From Ardenticatenales bacterium (GTDB taxonomy: Bacteria > Chloroflexota > Anaerolineae > Ardenticatenales > Ardenticatenaceae): a stretch of DNA of 64,000 bases. The notes under the pieces were generated by a model. That model was given only the letters and a program-made list of their open reading frames with translations, made no database searches and was not told the DNA's origin. The stretch covers positions 195,578 through 259,577 of the forward strand of contig JACKAZ010000007.1 in the NCBI GenBank assembly GCA_020634795.1. Reading direction: 5' to 3'. Positions within the stretch are counted from its first letter, which is position 1. The number at the start of each line of letters is the position of its first letter. Position numbers and translations under genes: made by a program. Positions 42,206 through 50,632 of the stretch are shown one piece after another.

Positions 42206-45200
42206 ATGTCACTCACCAAGAAATGGCCGCTGCTGGGCGAGGCCAAAGCATGGCTCGACGGTGATCGGTCGCTGTGGACGCTCGGCACGGGCGAGGCGAC
42301 CCGCTCCGACCGCACCCAGCGCATGGCACCGCGCACCGAGGCGGCGCAGCGCGTTAGCTCCATCTGCCCTTACTGCGCCGTCGGCTGCGGCACGAACATC
42401 TACGTCAAAGAGGGCGAAATTACCGCAGTCGAGGGCAATCCCGACAGCCCGATCAACGGCGGCACGCTCTGCCCCAAAGGCTCCGCCATCCTCGACCTAA
42501 CGGTCAACGACCAGCGGCTGACCGAGGTACTGTACCGCCGTCCGGGTGGTAGGGTGTGGGAAACGGTTTCGCTGGACTGGGCGATGGAACGGCTGGCGCA
42601 GCGGGTCAAGCAAACCCGCGACGCGACGATGCAACTCCACGACGCAAACGGGACGCTGATCCGCCAATGCACCGGCATCGCCTCCCTTGGTGGGGCCTGT
42701 CTGGACAACGAAGAGAACTACCTGATCAAGAAGCTCTTCACCGGCGGGATGGGGGTGGTCTGGCTCGAAAACCAGGCCCGCATATGACACTCCGCCACGG
42801 TCCCCGGTCTGGGGGCCTCGTTCGGTCGCGGCGGCGCGACCACCTTCCCCGGCGACCTTGAAAACGCCGACCTGATCGTGATCGAAGGCTCCGACATGGC
42901 GGAATGCCATCCGGTCGCCTTCCGCTTCGTCACCCGCGCCAAAGCACGCGGCGCGACGATCATCCACGTCGATCCTCGCTTCAACCGCACCTCGGCCCTG
43001 GCCGACCACCATCTGCCGATCCGCGCAGGAACCGACATTGCCTTCCTCGGCGGCTTGATCCGTTACGTGATCGAGCACGAGAAGTACTTCGCCGACTACG
43101 TCCGTCACTACACCAACGCCGCGAACCTGATCTCTGACGACTTTCTCGATACCGAGGATCTCGACGGCCTGTTCAGCGGCTTTGATAGCCAAGCTCGCAA
43201 CTACGATAGCTCGTCGTGGCGCTATGCGGGCCACGCGGGGCAAGGGGGCGAGATCAAGGGCAGCGAGACCGAAGGTATCAGTGCCCACGCGGGCAAGCTG
43301 ACCGCCCACTTCGTGCAGCGGGACGAATCGCTGCAAGACCCCCGCTGCGTCTTCCAGATCGTGCGCCGCCACTTCCAGCGCTACACGCCCGAAATGGTCT
43401 CGCAGATCTGCGGCATCTCGGTGGAACAGTTCTTGACGGTGGCCGAAGCGCTGACGGAAAACAGTGGCCGCCCCGACAAAACGGCCGCCTTCTGCTACGC
43501 TGTCGGTTGGACGCAGCATACCACGGGGGTACAGATCATCCGCACGGCGGGCATTCTGCAACTGCTGTTGGGCAACATGGGCCGTCCGGGCGGCGGCATC
43601 ATGGCGCTGCGCGGCCACGCCTCGATCCAAGGATCGACCGACATTCCGACGCTCTACAACCTGCTGCCGGGCTATCTCGACATGCCGGACGCCCGCGAAC
43701 CGCACGCCACGCTCGAAGAGTATCTGCGCGAGAAAGCGCCGCTCACTGGCTGGTGGCACAACATGGCCGCTTATATGGTCTCTCTGCTCAAAGCGTGGTA
43801 CGGCGCGGCCGCCACGGCCGAGAATGGTTATGGTTACGATCTGCTGGCCAAGATCAACGGCAACCATTCCCAATTGCCGATGACGCTCGCCATGAAGGAT
43901 GGCACGATCAAGGGGTTGTTCCTGCTGGGGCAGAACCCCGCCGTCGGCGGGCAGAACACCCGCGTGGTGCGCGAAGGGTTGCGCAATCTGGATTGGCTGG
44001 TGGTGCGCGACTTCTTCGAGATCGAATCGGCCTCGTTCTGGAAAGATGCACCGGAGGTGAAGCGCGGCGAGGTCAGCATGGAAGAGATTCAGACCGAAGT
44101 CTTACTCTTCCCGGCGGCGGGCATCCCCGAAAAAGAGGGCACGCTGACCAACACTCAGCGATTGCTGCAATGGCACGACAAAGCGGTCGCGCCACCCGGC
44201 GACTGCACCACCGAGCCGTGGTTCATTTACAAACTGGGCCAACGGCTGAAGGAACTCTATGCCGATTCGACCGATGAGGGGGATCGCCCCCTGCAGGCGT
44301 TGACGTGGGATTACCCGACCGACGCGCACGGCGAGCCGGAGATCGAAGCGATCTTGCGCGAGATCAACGGCTATGAACTGTCGAGCGGTCGGCAACTGGA
44401 TAGTTACAGCCAGCTCCGCGCCGATGGCAGTACGGCCTGTGGCTGCTGGATCTACAGCGGGGTGCTGCCCAGCGACGGTGTCAACCGTGCCCGCCAGCGT
44501 GGCACCAGCCCCTACCCGCATCTGGACTGGGGATTCGCGTGGCCCAGCAACCGACGCATCCTCTACAACCGAGCCAGCGCTGCCCCCGACGGCACGCCCT
44601 GGCACCCCTCGAAGCGGCTCGTCTGGTGGGACGAATCAACACAGCAGTGGGCGGGCTACGATGTGCCGGACTTCCCCCGTAACAAAGCGCCCGATTACCA
44701 ACCCACACGTGAGGCGGTGGGCGACGATGCGTTGGCGGGGGATGCGCCGTTTATCATCAAGGAGGATGGCTTGGGCTGGCTCTTCGCCCCAACCGGGTTG
44801 GCCGACGGGCCGCTGCCGACCCATTACGAGCCGATCGAGTCGCCCGCCGACAACCCGCTCTATGCGCAGCAGCACAACCCCGTCGCCGAGCGCTTCCTTC
44901 GACCCGACAACCCCCAGGCGCGGCGCGGCAGCGAGCGCTTCCCCTACGTCATCACCACCTATCGGCTGACCGAGCATCACACGGCGGGCGGCATGAGCCG
45001 CTGGGCGGGCACACTCGCCGAGCTGCAGCCCGAACTGTTCGCGGAAATATCGCCGGAGCTGGCAGAGGAAAAGGGCATTGAGAACGGCGGCTGGCTCACC
45101 GTCTCGACCCCACGTGGCAAGATCGAGGCGCGGGCGCTGGTGACGGCGCGGATGACCCCGCTGACGGTCAACGGTAAGGCGGTGCATACCGTGGGGCTAC

Positions 45201-45346
45201 CCTGGCATTGGGGTTTTGCGGGGCTGGCGCAGGGGGATGTCGTCAACGACCTCTCCGCCATCGTCGCCGACCCCAACGTCTCGATCCACGAGGGCAAGGT
45301 CTTCACCTGCAACATCTGGCCCGGACGCAAGCGGCGGAAGGGGTAG
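42206..45346 (+). CDS. fdhA: Formate dehydrogenase catalytic subunit, selenocysteine-containing (in-frame UGA at 42785)
   Basis: This 1046-residue molybdopterin oxidoreductase oxidises formate to CO2. The N-terminal [4Fe-4S] cysteines are Cys54, Cys57, Cys61 and Cys89. The frame continues through a TGA at 42785-42787 (residue 194) into HSATVPGLGASFGRGGATT, the FDH-N active-site context in which selenocysteine binds molybdenum. A bacterial SECIS hairpin follows. Later motifs (VHGLPWHWGF-like VGLPWHWGF, TYRLTEHH) fit the FDH-N/FDH-O type. There is no twin-arginine signal, so the subunit should face the cytoplasm, unlike E. coli FdnG. Its TAG stop lies in a REP-like GTAG, and about 800 bp of repeats separate it from fdhB. 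Confidence 0.93.
42785..42817 (+). promoter_or_regulatory. SECIS element with selenocysteine UGA codon
   Basis: The UGA (42785-42787) is followed at 42799-42817 by a 7-bp stem GGUCCCC / GGGGGCC with the five-base loop GGUCU. The same loop and similar spacing occur in the E. coli fdhF SECIS recognised by SelB. No selA, selB, selC or selD gene lies in this window, so they must be elsewhere in the genome. Confidence 0.85.
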
Positions 45347-45775
45347 GGCGAGGGTGCCCGACCGCGGGCCGCCGTGCCCGACCGCGTAGGCCGCCGCGCT
45401 CGAACCCATCCGTCGTGTGGCAATCGCCGTGCATCCGCAGCCGGACGACCACGGCGGGTCGTCCCTACACGGTGGCCATGGTTTGTGGGTGCCCGTAGGG
45501 TCGGGCCGCCGTGCCCGACCGCGGGCCGCCGCCCCCACCCCCGCCCGACCGCGTGGGCCGCCGCGCTCGAACCCATCCGCCGCGCCCGACCGCGTGTGAC
45601 AATCGCCGTGCATGCACGGCAACGGACGACCACGGCGGGTCGTCCCTACACGGTGGCCATGGTTTGTGGGTGGCCGGTAGGGTCGGGCCGCCGTGCCCGA
45701 CCGCGGGCCGCCGCCCCCACCCCCCGCCCGACCGCAGGCCGCCGTGCCCGACCGCGGGCCGCCGCGCCATGGGCC
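45343..45775. repeat. REP-like block between fdhA and fdhB
   Basis: A roughly 190-bp composite is present twice (about 45395-45575 and 45590-45755). Each copy contains a GGACGACCACGGCGGGTCGT...CCCTAC hairpin, GGTGGCCATGGTTTG and a GTAG GGTCGGGCCGCCGTGCCCGACC hairpin (GTAG at 45495 and 45677). The block begins at the fdhA stop codon. A closely related composite is at 36350-36460. Confidence 0.85.
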
Positions 45776-46148
45776 ACGCTGCTCGCAACGCTCCTGCTAC
45801 GTTCACTCCCCACGAATGGCGCTGCAATGCGCTGTAGCGAGCAAGGGTTGGCGTTGTGGCATGCCGGAAGCCACCTATAATGTACGAGACGGATTGATGG
45901 CGAATGGCGAATGGGGTGACGGAAGAAAGCGTCCCACGGCTCTACCATTGCGACTGATCTCATCGTTGGGATCTTCGTCGAGAATCGAGAATCGACACAT
46001 ACCGCCTCTTCAATGACAGTCACCCTTGCACCTTGCACCTTGCACCATGCCCCAACCGGAGTGGCGACAACTTCGCTTAGCCTCCCACCCGCACCCCTGA
46101 GAACCCAAACACGCAACAGCGATCCGACCCACCAAATTGAGACCCCCC
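45776..46148. other. Spacer before fdhB
   Basis: No gene is seen in these 370 bp. They contain degenerate GAATGGCGAATGG and CACCTTGCACCTTGCACC heptamers (near 45900 and 46022). Together with the REP block they separate the catalytic subunit gene from its partners by 802 bp, so fdhB may have its own promoter. Confidence 0.5.
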
Positions 46149-46967
46149 ATGCAAGAAGCAGAACTGACCGCCGCAACCCGCATTGAAGCGGGGCGCAGCT
46201 ACGGCTTTTTCACCGACACGACGGTTTGCATCGGCTGCAAGGCGTGCGAGGTGGCTTGCAAGAACTGGAATGGCGTGGGGGTGGATGGGCTGGAGTGGAG
46301 CGGCAACTCCTACGACAACACGGGCGACTTGGGGGCGCAGACATGGCGGCACGTCGCCTTCGTGGAGCAGAACAAGGCGCTCTGGCACGGGCAGACGCAG
46401 CGCTGGCTGATGATGAGCGATGTCTGCAAACATTGCACACGTGCCGGCTGCTTCGATGCCTGCCCGACTGGGGCGATCATCCGCACCGAATTCGACACCA
46501 TCGTGGTCCAATCCGATGTCTGCAACGGTTGTGGCTACTGTGTCATGGCCTGTCCGTATGGGGTGATCGAGCTGGATTTGGGCGGCAGCGGTCTGGCGCA
46601 GAAATGTACGCTCTGCTACGACCGGCTGCGTGGTGGCTTGGAACCCGCCTGCGCCAAGGCTTGCCCCACCGATTCGATCCAGTTCGGCCCGCTGGACGCG
46701 CTGGTCGAGCGAGCGGTGGATCGCACCGTGGCGCTGCGCCATCAGGGGATCGAAGACGCCTATCTCTGGGGCCTTGATGAGCATCAGGCGGGCGGGCTGA
46801 ACGCCTTCTTCCTGCTGGTGGACGAGCCGGAGGTCTACAATCTGCCGCGCAGCGGAACCGATCCCGCCGATTTCGTCGCCGAATCCGCATGGCGAACGAC
46901 AGTGGCGGCGCTGCTGCTCGGCCTCTTTACGATCCTTAATTTCCTACGGGCGGGCCACGATGCCTAA
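46149..46967 (+). CDS. fdhB: Formate dehydrogenase iron-sulfur subunit
   Basis: This 272-residue electron-transfer subunit has four ferredoxin-type [4Fe-4S] sites: CIGCKACEVAC, CKHCTRAGCFDAC, CNGCGYCVMAC and CTLCYDR with CAKAC. It carries electrons from the molybdenum subunit to the membrane partner. A C-terminal hydrophobic helix (TTVAALLLGLFTILNFL) may tether it, as in E. coli FdnH. The ATG at 46149 was chosen over one four codons earlier because it starts the recognisable sequence. It overlaps the next gene by eight bases. Confidence 0.93.
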   Translation: MQEAELTAATRIEAGRSYGFFTDTTVCIGCKACEVACKNWNGVGVDGLEWSGNSYDNTGDLGAQTWRHVAFVEQNKALWHGQTQRWLMMSDVCKHCTRAGCFDACPTGAIIRTEFDTIVVQSDVCNGCGYCVMACPYGVIELDLGGSGLAQKCTLCYDRLRGGLEPACAKACPTDSIQFGPLDALVERAVDRTVALRHQGIEDAYLWGLDEHQAGGLNAFFLLVDEPEVYNLPRSGTDPADFVAESAWRTTVAALLLGLFTILNFLRAGHDA

Positions 46968-47925
46968 CGATCACCAGCCCCCCACGCTGGGCGACTATCC
47001 GACCTATTACGACAAACCGGCCCTCAAATCGGGCCATTGGCGTTGGCTGATCATCGGCTACTTCTGGGCGGGGGGCATGGCGGGGGGCAGCTACCTGCTG
47101 GCGATGATCGCCCACCTCTTTGGCGACGAGGCGGACCGTCCCATCGCCCGCTGGGGGCGCTACATCGCGGTGGTGATGGGCGCGGTGGTCAGCCCGGTTT
47201 TGCTGATCTGGGATTTGGGCAAGCCGAGCCGCTTTTACAACATGTTGCGTATCTTCAAACCCCGTTCGCCGATGAGCGTAGGGACGTGGGGGCTGCTGAC
47301 CTTCAGCTTTTTCAGCGGGATGAGCGCCTTTCTGCAAGCGGCGCGGGACGGGCTGCTGCGCCCCTTCGGCCCGCTGGCTCGGCTGGGCAAAACATTACCC
47401 TTCATTCCCTTCGAATCAATCGGGGCCTTCTTCGGCCTCTTCATGAGCGGCTACACCGGCGTGCTGCTGAGCAACGCCACGGTGCCGCTCTGGGCCAAAA
47501 GTTACAAGACGAAGGGGGCGACCTTTTTGAGCAGTGCCCTGGCCACGGCCAGCGCCGCCATCACGTTGTTGATGGCGCTGACCGACAACGAAACGCCACG
47601 GGCCATCCGCCGCTTGCACCACGTTCAGCGCGGCGCGATGATCGTGGAAGGGGCGTTGATCGCCCACGAGGTGCACCACCTCGGTCCGTTGCGCGGCTAT
47701 CTGCTGCGCGGAAAAGTGGCGCCTCACTTCTACAGCGCTCTGCTTTGCGGCCTTGTGCTACCTCTGCTGATGCGCTCGCCCCGATCGCGGGCGGGCCGTA
47801 TTCTGAAGGCACTGCTGACGCTGGTTGGTGGCTTCCTCTACCGCACATCGGCGGTGATGGGCGGCCACGCCAGCGCCGAGGATCCGCAAGCGATCTTTTA
47901 TCACAGCGACCCGCGCCGCGATTAG
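46960..47925 (+). CDS. NrfD/PsrC-type membrane subunit of formate dehydrogenase
   Basis: This 321-residue integral membrane protein has about eight helices. It belongs to the NrfD/polysulfide-reductase PsrC family, with GYFWAGGMAGGSYLLAMIA in helix 1-2 and DLGKPSRFYNMLRIFKP after the next helix. NrfD subunits pass electrons to quinone without haem, unlike the cytochrome b FdnI of E. coli. It overlaps fdhB by eight bases, so the two are translationally coupled. The last codons overlap the stop of the opposite-strand gene by four bases. Confidence 0.9.
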   Translation: MPNDHQPPTLGDYPTYYDKPALKSGHWRWLIIGYFWAGGMAGGSYLLAMIAHLFGDEADRPIARWGRYIAVVMGAVVSPVLLIWDLGKPSRFYNMLRIFKPRSPMSVGTWGLLTFSFFSGMSAFLQAARDGLLRPFGPLARLGKTLPFIPFESIGAFFGLFMSGYTGVLLSNATVPLWAKSYKTKGATFLSSALATASAAITLLMALTDNETPRAIRRLHHVQRGAMIVEGALIAHEVHHLGPLRGYLLRGKVAPHFYSALLCGLVLPLLMRSPRSRAGRILKALLTLVGGFLYRTSAVMGGHASAEDPQAIFYHSDPRRD

Positions 47926-50024
47926 CCGCGCCGTCCGCTACGCCACTCCTCGGTCGTTTCATCGTCGGGGGCCGGGGGCCGTGGGCGGCGCTCGGGCGCT
48001 GCTGCGCCGTTGGGGCGGGCAATGGCGGTCACGCGGGGGGACGCGGATTGCACCGTGGTGGCTTCATCGGGGCGGGCGCGGGGGGACGCGGATTGCACCG
48101 TGGTGGCTTCGTTGGGGTTCACCGTTGACGTGCTGCGCCGTGGCGATTCGGCGGACGGCGTGGGTGTCGCCTCGCGGCGCGTAGTTTGGCCCGTGCCATC
48201 AGGGCCGCGCAACGTGTCATCGTAAATCTTCAACCACTCCACCAATTCCCCGCTGACCTGCTCCGCCTCGAACTTGGCCTTTTGAATCTGCCGATTCGAG
48301 ATATAGCGGTTGATGTCACTCTGCACCCGTTGCGGGTCCCGCACCCAGCGGAAGAGTAACTCGCCCTCCTTCCCTGCAGTCTGAACGTTCACATGGCCGA
48401 TCCGCAAAAGCACCATGTAGAAGCCTTCCTGCTTGTAGGTCACGTTCTGGATCATGTCCAACGAAGCGGAGCGGATCTTCTTGCTCAGACCGAAGGGCCT
48501 TTCGTTATGGTCGATGATCGAATCCTCGGTGAGGATATACTGTTCGTTGCGCCAATCCTCATAAACCCACATCATATAACCGATGATAGCGCCGAAGTAC
48601 AGCAACAGTAGTCCCCAGCCCAAAGCCGACCATTCAACCAGCGGCGGGATGCGGACGATAGCCAGCGTTCGTTCCGCAACGTAGTGTTCTTGGTTAATCA
48701 GAACGACCATCACGATAGAAGCGACCAACCAAAGCGACGGAAGAATGATGTTTCGCGTGAGTCGCCAGCGCGATTTGCGCCAAACGATTTTACTTCCTTC
48801 CATCCGACGCGACTGCGGATAGAAATATCGGAAAATGACCCCCAACAGCCCCAATCGGTCGATCGCCTCGTCGTTGGTGCGGGGCCGCTCCGGCACAACC
48901 GGTTCCTCTGCGGTGTTGGCGGTGGGATCGGGCGCGTGGCCCAGCGCGGCCAGCAGCTTCTGCTTACGTTCGGCGCGGCTTTTCTGAACCACCCGCGAAT
49001 TTTCGCGGTTCAGCTCGAAGAGGATGCGTTCGCGCGCGATGTTGGCTTCGGGCAGGTAGGGGAAGGGAGGGAGCAGCGTGCTGCTCGACTGCGCCGCGCT
49101 GTCCACTACCAGGGTGCCATAGCCAAAATACTCACTGATGGGGTTTAGCTCGGTCAGGTTGACATTCTGCACTTTGTTAAGCGGGATTTCGTACCGTTCG
49201 TTTCGGAAGAAAAGGAGGACATCGATGTAGATGATCCGCTCGTTCGTCACGATCAGATAGTCGTTGCGCCAGTCGATGACCTTCCACAGTACGATGGCGA
49301 CCCAAAACAAGAAAATGATGAGTAGCATGCTCAGTACAAAAGCGGAGGAGAGAAGGTTCGCGCGATTCGTCAGTACGTCAATGAAGGACTGCGTATCAGA
49401 GAGTCGGGCGATAAATGCGGAAGAGGCCACGCAGCCGAAGAGCACCAAGACCGGAAGGATCGTGACAAAGAGGCTTTGCGTCAGCGAGGCCAACAACGCC
49501 ATCCAGTGACGGCGGGTATAAACAATAATCGCTTCGTCATCCCCCTGACCCTCGAAGTTGCGGATACTCCGCTCTTCGATTTTCAACCCCAGCGTGTCGA
49601 GTCGGTCGGCCAGCCACGGATAGAAGTCGATCAGTTCAATGAAGTAGCCCGCGTCGAAGCGCAACACGCTGCTCTCTTCCACCGCCCGCACGTGGACCGG
49701 GCGCCGTTCGTCGTAGCGCACCCCGATATCCCCGAAGAATTCCCCCGGGAAGAGAAGGTTCAGCCGATGATCTTTGTCGTCCACAAAGCCGTCCGGCGTC
49801 AGCTCATCTTTCTTGCCGATGATCTCGAACTCGCCCTCAGCAATCACGTAGAAGGCGTCCGGCGCATCCCCCACGTTGAAGACCGGCTCTCCCTCCGGCA
49901 CCGCCTCTAATCTGACGCTGGGATGCGCAACGATCTCCTTCAACTCCGCCCAACTGAGGGCATCGAAGAGGGGCGCCTGGGCAAGGGCACGCACAAGAGG
50001 GTTGTCGTGTTCTATCTCGGCCAT
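47922..50024 (-). CDS. Cyclic-nucleotide-binding domain protein with two membrane/PH (YdbT-like) modules
   Basis: This is a 700-residue protein. Residues 10-150 form a CNB fold (GEPVFNVGDAPDAFYVIAEGEFEI, FPGEFFGDIGV with the phosphate-cassette position). Two similar modules follow, each a pair of membrane helices then a bacterial PH domain of the YdbS/YdbT type: DYLIVTNERIIYIDVL with LNKVQNVNL, and QYILTEDSIIDHNE with LDMIQNVTY. The tail (about 610-700) is disordered and contains the near-identical duplicated word EATTVQSASPR. It may couple a small-molecule or envelope signal to membrane state; its role is unknown. The ATG at 50024 has weak upstream pairing. Confidence 0.78.
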   Translation of the reverse strand: MAEIEHDNPLVRALAQAPLFDALSWAELKEIVAHPSVRLEAVPEGEPVFNVGDAPDAFYVIAEGEFEIIGKKDELTPDGFVDDKDHRLNLLFPGEFFGDIGVRYDERRPVHVRAVEESSVLRFDAGYFIELIDFYPWLADRLDTLGLKIEERSIRNFEGQGDDEAIIVYTRRHWMALLASLTQSLFVTILPVLVLFGCVASSAFIARLSDTQSFIDVLTNRANLLSSAFVLSMLLIIFLFWVAIVLWKVIDWRNDYLIVTNERIIYIDVLLFFRNERYEIPLNKVQNVNLTELNPISEYFGYGTLVVDSAAQSSSTLLPPFPYLPEANIARERILFELNRENSRVVQKSRAERKQKLLAALGHAPDPTANTAEEPVVPERPRTNDEAIDRLGLLGVIFRYFYPQSRRMEGSKIVWRKSRWRLTRNIILPSLWLVASIVMVVLINQEHYVAERTLAIVRIPPLVEWSALGWGLLLLYFGAIIGYMMWVYEDWRNEQYILTEDSIIDHNERPFGLSKKIRSASLDMIQNVTYKQEGFYMVLLRIGHVNVQTAGKEGELLFRWVRDPQRVQSDINRYISNRQIQKAKFEAEQVSGELVEWLKIYDDTLRGPDGTGQTTRREATPTPSAESPRRSTSTVNPNEATTVQSASPRARPDEATTVQSASPRVTAIARPNGAAAPERRPRPPAPDDETTEEWRSGRRG

Positions 50025-50081
50025 GTCGCTGCTGCTTTCCGCGGATGCAAGTCGACGAGTCTGAGTCGATTATAACATTTT

Positions 50082-50290
50082 TTGTGAGTTTTGTGAGTTT
50101 TGTGAGTTTTGTGAGTTTTATGAGTTTTATGAGTTTTATGAGTTAAGGCGTGGTGGCGTATGGGAGTTACGGGCGGTGGTGCATGGTGCATGGTGCATGG
50201 TGCATGGGTTTAACGCGCCCGTTCTCCGTTGCCGTTCCGTTCTGCGCTCTGCGCTCTGCGTTCTGCGTTCACCAACAGCGCCAGAGCAAG
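50082..50290 (-). repeat. AACTCATAA array plus ATGGTGC and AACGCAG units before the 50024 gene
   Basis: On the minus strand, reading towards the gene: AACGCAG units (50244-50290), CATGCAC heptamers (50178-50207), a linker with AACTCCCATACGCC, then seven AACTCATAA/AACTCACAA nonamers (50082-50146). This is the same order as the full cassettes, without the 50-bp core. Confidence 0.8.
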
Positions 50291-50592
50291 CAGCAACCGC
50301 AACCACCGCCCGCCTCAAAGCCGATCCTATCTCATCTGCGTTCTGCGTTCACCCGCGCCGCCAGAGCGTGCAGCAACCAAGCCAATCACCCTTCCCAGAG
50401 CCTAACCCATCTCCTCTTTGTTCTGCGTTCACCAACAGCGCAATAGCAAGCAGCAACCGCAACCACCGCCCGCCTCAAAGCCTAACCCCTCTCATCTGCG
50501 TTCTGCGTTCACCAGCGCCGCCAGAGCAAGCAGCAACCAAGCCAATCACCCTTCCCAGAGCCTAACCCCTCTCATCTGCGTTCTGCGTTCTG
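50261..50592 (+). repeat. 80-bp tandem array, four units in ABAB order
   Basis: Four units of exactly 80 bp begin TTCTGCGTTCACC at 50261, 50341, 50421 and 50501, followed by a partial fifth. Units 1 and 3 share one interior (CAACCGCAACCACCGCCC) and units 2 and 4 another (CAACCAAGCCAATCACCC). The array therefore has a 160-bp higher-order period. It lies directly upstream of the K+ channel gene. Confidence 0.9.
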
Positions 50593-50632
50593 CGTTGCCG
50601 TTTACGTGCTATCCGGCTATCCTAGCCCGACC

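Noticed and set aside
42785..42787. fdhA looks like a pseudogene split by a TGA stop
   Set aside because: The TGA is exactly at the known selenocysteine position, the two halves are in one frame, and a SECIS hairpin with GGUCU loop follows.
50176..50565. 129-residue frame over the 80-bp repeat array
   Set aside because: It is open only because the repeat unit happens to lack stops in that phase; there is no ribosome site and its sequence is entirely repetitive.
50261..50592. Regularly spaced repeats resembling a CRISPR array
   Set aside because: The 'spacers' are themselves repeated (ABAB), the repeat word is only about 13 bp, and no cas gene is present.
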